Below are positions 8,627 to 19,612 of a stretch of DNA of 64,000 nucleotides, piece after piece (positions within the stretch are counted from its first letter, which is position 1; the number at the start of each line of letters is the position of its first letter). The DNA comes from Phytophthora quininea (lineage: Eukaryota > Oomycota > Peronosporomycetes > Peronosporales > Peronosporaceae). Location: assembly GCA_011947345.1 (NCBI GenBank), contig JAAVTG010000688.1, forward strand, positions 62,001 to 126,000. Reading direction: 5' to 3'. Below the pieces are notes generated by a model. The model made no database searches. It worked only from the letters and a program-made list of their open reading frames with translations, and was not told the origin of the DNA. The translations under genes and the position numbers were made by a program.

Positions 8627-11600
8627 TCACGCTGAGGAGGTGACGATGAGGAAGATGAAGAAGACGATAACACCAACCATCAGACCTGCGCAGTAGAGCG
8701 CCCGCATATCGCCGTCGATGCTGGCGTAACCGCGGCGGCGGTAGCACAGACCCACCGCATACACCAGAGCGATCAGCAAAACTGCTCCACCGAGTCCAAT
8801 AAAGATGCGTGTGGCCGTGTCACCTCTATTGCTGCCATCGTCAGAGCCCTCGTCTTCTTGACCACTTCTAATGGGAACGGCCTCATCGAGACAGCAGTCC
8901 AACTTGGCACCCGTAACAGGATCAGGCTTGCAACAGCCGCCATCCCACGTGCAGCACTCCAAACCGGCAGCACCGCACTGCGGCTGTCCTTGGCAAGTGT
9001 CGCCACCGTCGCTGACGTTGCTCTCGGGCTTCTCAGTCTCTTCAGCCTGGCAACAGTCAAGCTTGACGCCTGTGACAGGGTCAGGTTTGCAACATCCACC
9101 GTCCCACGTGCAGCATTCCAATCCAGCTGCACCACACTGAGGTTCACCCTGGCAGGTGTCCTCCTCGTTCGAGAATGATGTGGTGGAGAGAGCAGCAGAC
9201 GAGCAGCAGTCTAGCTTATTTCCTGGGCCAGCGCAGCAACCACCGGGGGCGCCACAGCAGTCTAGTTTAGCTGCTGCACATTGAGGTTCGCCATAGCAGA
9301 CAGCTGAGTCAGCAGCCTTGTGAGCATCTTTATGCGTGGTGTTGCGCAGCACGGGGTGTTGATCCTTGCAACAACCCAGCACAACACCCGTAATAGGGTC
9401 AGGCACGCAGCAACCGTCGATCGAATTACAGCAGCCAAGTCCCAACACAGCGCACTCGTGCTCACCAAAGCAAGCATTACTTGGCAGAAGTTTGGGATCT
9501 TCCTGAGGACAGCACCCCAAAGAGCTGGGACAGCACCCTGGCAACGTACCGCAGCACATCAGAGCTGTCCCGTTCTCTCCTGCCGTGGCACACGTGGGGA
9601 AACCGAAGCATTTGTCATCGGCATTAAGATCCGGGCTGCTTAACGCAGGGCGATTCTTCTGGCCAAACCAGGACGGACGCGTGGCGATCCAGTGCATCGA
9701 ATTCGTACGCGAATTCCACGTATCGAAGTTCTCAACAGTGTTCTCGAGCTCATCCCATGCCTCGTCAGCGTTCAAAATGGCATGGTCCAGCACCACAATG
9801 GAGCGCCAGATATCGTACGGACTTAGGTCCTGAAGATCTTGACTCAACAGGGCGTATTCGCGCACCACGTACGCTTCATCTAGCAGCTGCGGCGTGAATG
9901 GCGTGAATGGGAGCATGTTAATGCCATGGATATATACGGCACGACTCCCAAACCACGTGTTGTACACGACGCTCATCTCGCCAACGACACCAACCATCGC
10001 GTTCTTTGAGAAAACGGGCTCGTAGATCTGTGAGTTCTCCGCCATGTGCCAGTACTTCTTGACAGAGCGCAGTTCAGTCGCGAGTAGAAGACGAGCGTAT
10101 TGGTGGTAAGAACTGTCCCCTGGCGCTTCTCGAGCGTTCTCATCGAGTGAAGAAAACAGTGCCAGAGCATAGTAAGCGTTTAGGTCCTCGCTGCTGCTCT
10201 CCTGGGATTTCCCAACTTCCATGGGGAACATTCCACTCGCGTACGAGTGCCCAACAAACCAATCCTTGTGTCGGGCCGTAGGAAACAAAGACCGCACCGG
10301 CAAATTGTTGAAAAACGACGTCTTGCTGTTCAACAGCGGCGTACCGATATCGCCCATAATCAAGGCGCATGCTTGGGCACGGGCCTTGATGAAGCCCGGG
10401 TCGAACTTCCGGACAGCAGCCAACGCATACATGAAATAGCCGTAGTGGAAATGGTGGTCGTTGTAGTAGCCATTGCCGTAGTCAGCGTCCTTGTCGTGCC
10501 AGCCATCGTTCGTGATGACACCACCGAAGGTCTGATCGTACACGAAGTGATTGCCATTCTGCGCCTCTAACCAGAGAGCCAACTCCATCTCCACTTTGGC
10601 GAGCAATTCCTGCTTCACATCCGTTTGGTTGAACTTGTCCGCAGTCAGCAGCAGTCGAACTTCGCGACTCAGCTGCTTGCCAAAGTTGTAGACGTCAGGG
10701 CTAAACTCTGGATACTTTTTGGCGTCCAGAGGCAGTTGCTCCACAATCTTCTTTGATACCTTTTCACGCATATCGAGTCGCAGTTGTTTGTCATCTTCAC
10801 TTCCGTCTTCTAAGCTGAAATCGTCGCTGAACAGTCCGTCATCGGCGAAATTCCACTCCACAGCAGGCAAAGTCTCCTCCATGTACCACACTGAGCCAAA
10901 TACACCTTCCATGAGACCACGGATACTTGTGTAGCGTAAGTCAGACAGCACGCTGTTCTTGCCCTTCTCAGGCTTTGCACCCTCTTCCTTCTGAACGTTC
11001 ATCACATCCATGTGATGCGGAAGCGCGAGCATCAAAGTTTAGCGTTCTCGGCCTCTGTTACATCAGTAGCCTTGTCGTGGAACGCCGAGAAGGTGCGGGT
11101 TTTCCATTGGAACTCGAGCAACGCGGTGTTTTTATCTTGCGGGTTCACCGCGTGGCTCACATCGCCACCGATAGCATAGATCGGAGCTGACTCGAGTAGA
11201 TATGGCATCACCTTGGCATCAAGACACAACGCCACTCGCAAGACGCCGGTGAAAGCGTCGTCACTCGAGACGCTTCCGTCCGATTTCAACTGCAACTTCA
11301 ACGTCGGGTCGGAAGCATACAAGTACCAGGTCTGCCCGTTGCTGAGCATGGCGGCGAACGTGGCAAAAGGCCTCCGATCCGTCCATGAGTGTAAGGCCTT
11401 TCAGTTTCTTGAACCTGGTGATCGAAAGGCCGTCCATGGCCTCCACCAGCGGTCGGCTGTGCGTGAACTCCATGGAGATGTAGGGCGATCCTCGCACGAG
11501 AAACACTCGGAACTCGTCCTTCTCGGCTCTCGAGAACCGCAGCGTGGTGCTGAACGGGTCGAAGTTGACCACGTGGTGGGCCAGCGGCGTCTTCTCGTTG

Positions 11601-11992
11601 CCCGTGGGCAGCGAGCTCAGCACCATCTGCGAGATGAATCCTTCCTCGATGTCTCTGGGCGCCACGACGCGGAACGGGAAGCTCACGTGGAGCTTCTCGT
11701 CGATGACGCGGTGCACGTAGGGGAACGTCACGACGTGCGACTGGCCCTCGGCCAACACCAGATTGGTCCACCAGGCGCCCGTCGGGAACGGCACGTCCGC
11801 CAGTAGCCTGGGGTGCGTCTCGTTGGCCACGTGCGCGTCCAGGGGCAGTCGCTCCGAGGCGGCGAAGAGCTGCGACGAGAGCTGCAGCGGGTGCGAGGCC
11901 ACGGGGAACGGCAGGTCCAGGCCCAGCGGAGACACCGCCGCGGAGCAGTCCCAGGCCAGGGCGCCCGCCAGCAGTAAAGCAGCTCCACGCAT
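8627..11992 (-). CDS. GH81 endo-beta-1,3-glucanase with cysteine-rich repeats and C-terminal membrane anchors
   Basis: About 1,120 residues. N-terminal signal peptide (MRGAALLLAGALAWDCSAAV). The GH81 catalytic domain follows, with NDHHFHYGYF (about residues 511-520; its Asp is the family's catalytic acid) and the glutamates of ESSSE (about 598-602). GH81 enzymes cut internal beta-1,3-glucan bonds; in oomycetes this means self cell-wall remodelling or glucan use. Downstream, about 795-1035, are five or more tandem cysteine-rich units. An acidic linker and two hydrophobic helices at the extreme C-terminus follow, so the enzyme is probably wall- or membrane-attached. Two one-base frame breaks, both in T runs: near 11,375 (one T too many) and near 11,035 (one T too few). 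The protein reads cleanly on both sides of each. Confidence 0.88.
8887..9610 (-). repeat. Tandem cysteine-rich repeats inside the GH81 gene
   Basis: At least five units of about 40-50 residues follow the pattern C-x4-5-C-x5-6-CC-x5-6-CC-x8-10-CC. The last two units share CGAAGLECCTWDGGCCKPDP almost exactly, so they duplicated recently. The paired cysteines recall granulin-type disulfide stacks, but the spacing is not canonical and homology is not claimed. The DNA shows matching repeats at about 8890-9010 and 9030-9150. Confidence 0.75.
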
Positions 11993-12124
11993 GGTCGAGC
12001 AGCGAGGAGTGTCGTCCAGAGATCCGATTCGGAAGTGATCCTGACTCAGGTTTTGGAAAATAGAACCAGCTTTCTGAATTAGATTACTGGACGCGCATTT
12101 GCATGCAATCTCGCCGCCATCGAA

Positions 12125-13957
12125 ATGGAGGCCGGAACAAAGGTACGTCGGCGTCTAGCGCCTGCTGCAGGGAGAATACCGCGGCGCTGTCGTGATGTCC
12201 TGCATCTCGCGAGTCCTGCATCTCTAACGATATGCTACTTGCTTTGATCCGACGTGTGCAGTACGCACTACACGATGACGAAGAGAGACCGCTGTGGGCG
12301 GCGCGAGTGCGTCTGACGCCAGAGTTGCTGGACAAGCTGCGCAGCGACCCGAAACATGTCATGCTCAAGCTGAATGTGGCAGCGAGCGACGGCGCAAGCA
12401 AGACGCGCAGTGCGACCAAGAAAACGAGTCTGATGACAGTCAAGCTGGCCGGTGATGAAGAGACGCTGGAGCAGTATGAGCTGCTGTCATTCGCTGAGGA
12501 CCCAAGCATCAACCACCTATGCACGTTCCGTCGGGAAGATAACGGCTACCACATCTACAGGACAGGGGCGATTCATCAGAAGCTGCTGGTGCAGAGACTG
12601 CTGGACGACACGGAGAAGGACCGAATCAAGGACAAGCACGCCAAGTCCGTGCTGGCATCCAAGTCTCGCGCGTCAAAGCTGATTGATACAGAGCCGACAG
12701 TACCGACCAAGCGGCCGCGCGTAATGACACGGATGACTAGAATGCCGAGTACCAAAGCGTCGGCAGGCTCCAGCGCGTGGGCTGCGACGGCAAGCCGCAA
12801 ACGGTGAGTTTTGTTTTCTATTTGGATTTTACTTCCAGGACAACACTAATGCTCCGATCTGGCAGAAAACTGGTGCTTCCTTCTGCGCTGTCAAAGGAGG
12901 ACGCTCAGGAGGCTAAAGAACGTATTGAGAAGGGTTTCGAAGCTGAGATGGAGGACAACACCGCTCTGTTGGAAGATACCAAAAGTCACGGTGGAAAAAC
13001 ATCAGAGGATGATGACTCGGCGACAATTCATGTTAACGCAGACACGGCTGCTGCTGCGCGAGAAAATGCGTTCCACGACCTATTCTCCTCGGATTCAGAC
13101 GGGAAAGAACAACCTGCAAAGCGACTAAAGCGGAGAGAGCCAAAGAAAGCAACGAGAGACGTCCCTGCGGAGAAGCCGCGGAGCAATGCTGTTGAAAAGA
13201 GCGTTCCTGTGAAAAGCGCAGGTGAAGGTGGAAACCAACAGGAAGTTGCAGATTCTGAGCTGGACACGTCCACACAGCCGAAAGATCCGTCTACCAACGA
13301 AGCCCCAGTACCTTCGTCACCACAGAGTAAGAACAAGGTCGCACCTGGGCGTCCAGCAAAGGAACAAATTACTCCTGCACTACCACCAGTTAAAGCCTCC
13401 GGGGGCGAAGTCAAGCGTGCGCGCGTGCGTTCGAATCTGTTACCGGCTTCGCGACTGCCAGACTTGTCGTTCTTCCCGTCCGTCGTCGTGGAGATATGCC
13501 AGCGTCTTGCCAAGCACCATGGCCGGTCAGCCATCCTCGACGACAACGATTACAATGCATTCGCAGAGACGCATGAGCAGTTCAGGCGGGACTGGGAAAT
13601 GCTCGATAAGGCAAGTGGTGTGTGGTTTTGTTCGAAGCAACGGTATCTCACGCACTCTATTACACAGGCCTACTCGATTGCGATAATCAAGACAGAGGGG
13701 CTGCATCTTCAACTGGAAGCAGTCTCCACAGGTGCGCTGCGTGACGAGCTGACAGCAAGGATACAAGCGTTGCCGAGCAGGAAAGAGGTGAGCCGTTTTC
13801 ATAATGTCTGCAATGGGAATTCATATCTAAAGTTTGCTGTCGATAGGGGCTGATCTTCGTGCGGGACGCCATGGAGAGTGTCAAGAAGATCTTGCATAGC
13901 ATTCAGACATCCATTCACAGCTTCGACATAAAGCAGGTGAAGCAGCCCAAGCAATAA
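12125..13957 (+). CDS. Putative ELL-like RNA polymerase II elongation factor, four introns
   Basis: Inferred exons: 12125-12142 (MEAGTK), 12262-12803, 12866-13610, 13668-13787, 13847-13957. The introns are short (57-119 bp). The third begins GCAAGT (GC-AG type) and is a multiple of three, so it could also be retained. The N-terminal 150 residues follow the ELL N-domain layout: ligand-like strands, then a GAIHQKLLVQRLLDDTEKD segment. The middle is charged and disordered. The C-terminal 100 residues (FRRDWEMLDKAYS...LHLQLEAVSTG...) are helical, like the occludin/ELL domain. ELL proteins suppress Pol II pausing in super-elongation complexes. Similarity is by overall layout, not strong motifs; an unrelated nuclear protein is possible. 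Confidence 0.55.
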
Positions 13958-14001
13958 AGCGCCAAAGCAGTTGAAGTCGTCGCATATAAATCTCGTCCAC
14001 T

Positions 14002-14020
14002 CTCATTGGCTAAAATATTT
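14002..14020 (+). promoter_or_regulatory. Initiator-like element upstream of RER1
   Basis: CTCATTGGCTAAAATATTT sits about 110-128 bp before the RER1 ATG and combines the TCATT core with a following A/T-rich stretch, as in the oomycete initiator. A TATAAA-like sequence lies at about 13984-13990. Pattern evidence only. Confidence 0.35.
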
Positions 14021-14129
14021 TATGGCCCTTCAGTAACGCACATTTCGACACGAGGAAGCTCGGCGCATAAGCGAACCGGATCGCCCCCACGCCAGCGCCC
14101 AGAGAGAAGCTGCGAGAAGCCCTTGGACC

Positions 14130-14774
14130 ATGGAAGGAGGAGACTCACGCAGCCTCACGGAGCCGCCTTTCATCGCGCGCGTCAGCGTCTCCATCAAGCG
14201 GTGCGTTGGTTCATACAGAATGAATCTTTATTGGGGCGGTAGACCTTCCCCCTGCAGCAAACACTCACATTGCCTCGTGTATTTCTGTGCCGATAGAAAA
14301 TGGCAGTACCTGCTGGACAAGTCCACGATCCACCTGTACGCTCGTTGGGGCGTGGCGCTGGGTCTGCTGGCGCTGTACCTGCTCCGCGTCTTCCTGCTGA
14401 ACGCCTTCCACATCGTCACGTACGGACTGGGCATCTACCTGCTGAACCTGTTCATCGGGTTCCTGTCCCCGCAGGTTGACGTGGAGACGGAGGGCCCGCT
14501 GCTGCCGCACAAGCAGAGCGAGGAGTTCCGGCCGTTCACACGGCGCGTGCCCGAGTTTCAGTTCTGGTACTCGACGTTCAAGGCCGTCATCGTATCGCTG
14601 CTCATGACGCTCAGCAGCGCCTTTGACGTGCCGGTGTTCTGGCCCATCCTGCTCATCTACTTCATCGTGCTCTTCGCGCTCACCATGAAGCGCCAGATCA
14701 AGCACATGTGGAAGCACAACTACGTCCCATGGGACCATGGCAAGCAGGTCTATCGCGGCAAGAACAACAAATAG
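14130..14774 (+). CDS. RER1: RER1 family ER-retrieval receptor, one intron
   Basis: Exon 1 14130-14200 (MEGGDSRSLTEPPF...SIKR) and exon 2 14297-14774; the 96-bp intron is GTGCGT...GATAG. The spliced protein has about 182 residues, the usual Rer1 length, with four hydrophobic segments arranged as two hairpins. Diagnostic pieces are KWQYLLDKSTIH near the first membrane span, LNLFIGFLSPQVD after the second, EEFRPFTRRVPEFQFWYS and the C-terminal basic tail. Rer1 sits in the early Golgi and returns escaped ER membrane proteins in COPI vesicles. Read through without splicing the frame stays open, but it would insert 32 unrelated residues. Confidence 0.92.
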   Translation: MEGGDSRSLTEPPFIARVSVSIKRCVGSYRMNLYWGGRPSPCSKHSHCLVYFCADRKWQYLLDKSTIHLYARWGVALGLLALYLLRVFLLNAFHIVTYGLGIYLLNLFIGFLSPQVDVETEGPLLPHKQSEEFRPFTRRVPEFQFWYSTFKAVIVSLLMTLSSAFDVPVFWPILLIYFIVLFALTMKRQIKHMWKHNYVPWDHGKQVYRGKNNK

Positions 14775-15016
14775 ACCACACACAGCACGGAGACGCGAGC
14801 ACGCAATCGAGAGCAGTTTTGCGATGACCAGCGGACAGCAGAGGATGTACAGGAAGCAGAGTTCTTGCAGCCAGATAAACCCGACGTCAAAGTTGCTACG
14901 TCATCGACGTCACTCCAAATATCGTACTTAACACGACTTACTTCGAACATCTTGGCATTTGTATGGACCTCTATGAACGCTTGGTCGTTTGACAGCCGTA
15001 CTTGGATTTGGGCACC

Positions 15017-16228
15017 ATGACGCCGCTCCGACTGGCGGCTCGGGCGCTACTGCTGCGTGCGCCTCGTCTCAGCTCGTCGGGCGGCGGGTGCCGGTCGTTC
15101 TCGGTGCTGCTGGTGGACTCAACACGCCCCAAAGCGCACTTAGCGGCCGCCAGGGTGTCGTTAACATTGCCTCTACGACGGACGCTGGCCACGAAGTCAC
15201 CTGGCGACTCGGAGACGGAGAAGAAGCGGCTGGAGCGGCTGGAGAAAGAAGCCAAGGAGGCAGCCAGAGTGCTTAAGCAAAAGCTCAAGGTGGACATGGC
15301 GACAGCCAGGAATTTGGTGCGAGCTTTGGGCCTTTGGGTTGTCTAGAACCAACCAACCAGAGCTGACGTCCTGCTATTGTAGACGATGCACCAGGTGGTG
15401 AACGTGCCTAACGTGATCACTGCTGCCCGCATCCTGGCGACGCCCTACTTATCGTACCTGATCATTCAAGGAGACCACGTCTCGGCGATCGGCCGTAAGT
15501 ATTATAGATGGAACTGAAGAGTGATTGCCTACCAACTTCAGCATGGTATTAACACCGCTGTGTTTGGTACAGTTCTGGCGGTGGCGGGCATCTCCGACTG
15601 GCTGGACGGCTACATTGCCCGCACCTTCCACCAAGAATCCATCGTCGGTTCTTTCCTGGACCCGTTCGCGGACAAACTGCTGATCGGCACCCTATCGCTG
15701 AGCATGATGTGGACGGGACTCATCCCAGTGCCTCTGGCGGCGGTGATCCTAGGTCGTGATGGAATGCTAGTGGGCGGAACACTCTATCACCGCTTGAAGA
15801 CCAAGGACGAGTCGTCGGGCTTTTTGATACGAAAGACAGCGGCGCTTTTCAAGTGAAGCCCTCGCTGTTGAGCAAAGTGAACACGGCTCTGCAGATCTCA
15901 GTGTTTGGTTTCGCGCTGACCAACGCGGCCTGGCAGCTTCCTCCGGATCCTGCACTTCAGTTGTTATTGTGCGTAGTAGCTCTCTTTGTTGCATCTGGAA
16001 TGGTGATGGTGACTCCTATTTTGTTTTTTGCTCAGTGGAATTGTCGGCACTACGACGCTTTTGTCTGGATCTGAGTACTTTTGGGGCTATATCAACAAGA
16101 CTGGAGCCTTCAAGCCATTGCGGAAAGCAGTAGAAAAGCCTCTCCGGAAGGCAGTTGAGAAAACGGAGGCGGTGAAGCGGCCGATCCAAGAGGTAGTCGA
16201 ACGCACAAAGGAGAGACTGAAAAAGTAG
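15017..16228 (+). CDS. CRLS1: Cardiolipin synthase (CDP-alcohol phosphatidyltransferase), mitochondrial
   Basis: Exons: 15017-15316, 15383-15494, 15573 onward. The N-terminus is basic and hydroxylated (MTPLRLAARALLLRAPRLSS), typical of a mitochondrial presequence. The core has VPNVITAARILATPYLSYLI and the CDP-alcohol transferase signature DWLDGYIARTFHQESIVGSF with LDPFADK. This is followed by LIPVPLAAVILGRDGML, which is characteristic of eukaryotic cardiolipin synthase; the enzyme joins CDP-diacylglycerol to phosphatidylglycerol in the inner membrane. The frame breaks at a T5 run near 15,823 (six T expected), after which VKPSLLSKVNTALQ continues in the next frame. A last intron ends at about 16,037; its donor is unclear. 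The tail repeats LRKAVEKP/LRKAVEKT. Confidence 0.85.
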
Positions 16229-16308
16229 ACGAAATAAGTTACTAATCAATCGCCTGCAGCGGCAAACGTTGCCTACGAGTTGCCAGAAATATTAACAAGG
16301 CATCAGCC

Positions 16309-17854
16309 TTATCTACCGGACCCTGCATCACTTTCATATTCAGTCTTGTACATGACGAACTCGTCTTGGATGGATTGATCCGAGCTCATGACATACTTCC
16401 ACAACAGCGCCGTGCGGTTGGCTTCTAATGTTGAGTAGCCAAAGTGTTCGTAGCGAGACACCGCATTCCATGACGCATTGTTGGTTGGAGGGTCCGAATT
16501 GCCCTCGACCTGGCCAGCCCCACCGGTGAGGATATGCACAGGCGCCTGTGGGTCGTCGTAGATTTTGAAATCTTTCGACACGCCATCCATTACAGGCTTG
16601 TTCTTTGCAATGGGCAATTCCCGTTCGTAGTAGTGCTTGTGTCCTGTCAGCACGACGTCTACCTTGTACTTGATGAACAGTTCTTCAAAAGCTGCCTGGA
16701 TGAAGGCTGTCTGTTCGTTGGGCACGTCGTTTTCAGAATTGAGAACGCTGTACAGCGGACGGTGCATTCCAACGAAGATCCACGGCACGTGGGCCCGGTT
16801 AGCATTTGCCTTTTTCAGATCAGCTTCGACCCAGCTCAACTGATCGCCAAAGTTGCCGTTTTTGACAGAAAACGTGAACTGGTTGGTGGGGGCGCCAGGA
16901 TAATCAGTCTCGGAAGAGAGCGACGTAAAGTGAATCGGTCCATGGTCGAACGAGTGCCACATGTTGAGGACTCCACCACTTTCTTCGTAGGGCATCTTAA
17001 ATCGCGTATTATAGGCTGTGTAGTTGCCAAGAGCTTGCTTTTTTCTTCGATACCACGCACGCGGGAGAATGGCATTCCGCCTCGTGATTCCCCACCAGTA
17101 CCATGTACGGGATCTCACTCATCACCGGCATCAACGAGTTCATCCACTTGTTGTAGACCTCCTCGTAGAAGAACCCGGTTGCCTGGGACAACACCATAAA
17201 ATCGTCGTCAGCGTACGAAATATCCCCGAGGTGGTAGATTAAATCCACATCATCCGGCGACAGCTTGTTCAAGTACGAGATCGTATCGACCGAGTTTTCG
17301 CCGTCGCCGAGATCTCCGTAGATAACGACGTTGAACGTGCTGTCATCCGTGGCTGGACGCGCCGTGATGAACGAGTAGACGTCGCTGGTGTACTTTTCGT
17401 CGCTTTGGCAGCCCACCTTGTAGAAATATTTAGTGCGAGGTGAAAGCCCCGATACCGTGGCATGGTGATGAAGCAAGTTGTAGGACTTGTCGTGGTAGTA
17501 GCTCACACTGGACACCGGCGTGTCCACCAACTCCAATGTGTCCTCAGACTCGCCCACCCACACGGCGCTATCGGGCACGTCTTCGAACGTGGCCCACGAC
17601 ACGGTCATCCCCGTCCCGGCCTTCTTCCCAGCAAACGCAAGGTGAATCTGCTGCGGGTAAAAGTTGACGCCGTCCTTGACTCGGCACGACTGGTTGAAAG
17701 TGAGGTCGCCGATGTTGAAATCGTACTCGCACAGACTCTCGGGCTCGCAGACGTCTCTGTCGTTGTTCCTGTGGCAAGTGTTGTCGTCCACAATGACGTT
17801 GGCGTTGGCGATGCCAGCGAGGATCCCCAGCAGGCCCAACGTGATAGCGTTCAT
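16309..17854 (-). CDS. Secreted purple acid phosphatase (PAP1), frame broken once
   Basis: About 515 residues, start chosen at 17854 because MNAITLGLLGILAGIANANV is a clean signal peptide shared with PAP2 and PAP3. An Fn3-like N-domain (YPQQIHLAFAG...MTVSWATFED) precedes the metallophosphatase core: GDLGDGENS, HLGDISYADDDF, VGNHEAE, GMHRPLY, LTGHKHYYER (binuclear metal ligands D, D/Y, N/H, H, H-x-H). Such enzymes release phosphate from organic esters outside the cell. The frame breaks at about 17,035 in an A run (one A too many). The 5' half (about 17,210-17,840) is indistinguishable in DNA from PAP2, whereas the 3' half is clearly diverged. This gene retains residues that differ from its neighbours (for example KNKPVMDGVSKDFK). 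Confidence 0.88.
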
Positions 17855-19031
17855 TGCCAACGTGCCGCTTCGAAGGAATAAACGGCGACTGAGGTTGCCC
17901 CATCTCGAGAAGGGGGCGAGGAGAGCCGTTGCGGTGGCTATCACACTGATTGTGCTGGGCGTCCCATGTTCGCTGATGCCAGAGAGGGATTTGAATGTTT
18001 CTCCAGCAAGAGGTCAAGCACAAAAGTATTCGAGTCTCGCCTCCCCGTTACGGCATTTTTCATCGTTGTAAAGTAGTTTGTTCCGACTCGCCTTGAGAAA
18101 CGTCGAGACGAAGGTCATCTGCTGGAGGTGGTCATGATCATGGATTGGATCAGGTAGTTGTTGTGAACAGAGTACAAAAAGTACTACAGTACTTAAACTG
18201 CCACAAGCTGTAGTTTGAGCAGGTTCCGAACTACCATTGTTCCAATTACTTTTTTACTGGTCGAGAAGGAATTCCCGCTTCAGTCCGTCCCCCGCCGCGG
18301 GTGCTCATCCAGGATTGCGGTCTTCGCAGCATGGCAGCCCCTCGGCCACCTTAAGTTCTCGCACTTCAGGTCGGATTCAGGGTCCAGATGCCATTTACCG
18401 GGATTCCGTTCGGACCTAAAAATTAATATTGTGCACACACAAGTACTTTCGTCGCACAGACCCCGACGTCAAAGGCGGAGAAGTTTTCGGCGCGACGGAT
18501 TCAGGCCGGAAGAAGTGAAACCAGCGAGCTTCCTGCAACCTAGACAACCCAACAAGCATCCAACGGAGTGCCCCTTTGTGGATCTTGTTAACCCGGAGTG
18601 GCCGATGCTGCGGCAACGCTTCGTTTGTGAGTGCGAGGGCCATCACGGCTGCTCGAACGATCTTCTCGACCCGGACAAAATAAGTTATATTTACTGATAT
18701 GTAAGTGCAGGCGCTCTAATGACAGCAGCTAGCTTTTGGAGCGCTTCGTGTGTTACTAGCTACCTGGAAGACGAAGGCGGGAGATTCGTTGCTGAGCACA
18801 TGGCCCAAGTGCCCAACCGGCGAGCACGAACATCGCTGGGTTGTGTGCTGGTAGCGCACGAAATGGATGAGAGTTCGAGATAGAGCAGCCGTCCACTTTC
18901 GACTTGTGTGCCGTCGCTGGAAGACGAAAGCATGTTATCCGGAGCCCCATTAGAGCTAGATGATACTGGTGGGCGGCCGCTGAGTTCACTGCACGAGGAA
19001 GCTGATATGGTTGCTGGAAACATGGATAAGC
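17855..19031. other. Gene-free region between PAP1 and the MITE-like element
   Basis: About 1.2 kb. A 160-codon open frame at 18215-18697 has no recognisable domain and an erratic composition. Short palindromic AGTACT-type stretches occur near 18,175-18,200. Nothing else is supported. Confidence 0.4.
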
Positions 19032-19441
19032 TTTTTACAAACCGGTGGCGGGCATGACCGGATTTTTACACGGATCATGGCTTAGGCAAAATCGTGAAGT
19101 GCCGTCCAAAGTTGTAACCCGCGACGCGGAAGGAGACGCCAAGGAGGCCATGGCAAGGCCCTGAATGCTCTCGGAATGACGGAAGTCGCAAAATAAAGTA
19201 TGTATACCGCCGAACTAACAATATTGTGGCTTCTAAGCCGTGGGCCTTAGAAAAGCACACGACACGAATGAAGACATCACAGGGGCTATTGATTTGCCCC
19301 AACACCTTTATAATTCCTCTTCCATGGCCCCTCGCTAAAATCCACTTAAGCGAAAGACGCCGTCCAGCGCGGAAGTGGCAGTTTTCGTGTAGAAAATCTT
19401 CTGTGTAAAACATCCGATCATGCCCGCCACCGGTCTGTAAA
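19032..19441. mobile_element. Putative MITE: 410-bp element with about 40-bp terminal inverted repeats
   Basis: The left end (about 19032-19072) contains ACCGGTGGCGGGCATGACCG followed by GATTTTTACAC. The right end (about 19402-19441) is its reverse complement with about five mismatches, and both ends run outward into TTTACA. Between them is about 330 bp without a supported open frame, so the element would be non-autonomous. No convincing target-site duplication is visible. A perfect 12-bp palindrome, GGCAGTACTGCC, lies just outside at about 19,470. Confidence 0.6.
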
Positions 19442-19612
19442 GTACTTGTGGCGTTAATAGGCAAAAAGTGGCAGTACTGCCAATCTCTGGTTGTGAGAGA
19501 AGCTTCAATAACATAGGTAAGACCAACAGCGTGCACTTGGCAAAAACGAAAATATATTCACAGTACTGCCATTTAACTGCCTAGCATTGTGGCTTACTAT
19601 CGATACGAGTTC

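Noticed and set aside
18215..18697. 160-codon open frame between PAP1 and PAP2
   Set aside because: No domain, no signal peptide, uneven composition; chance frame or old repeat debris.
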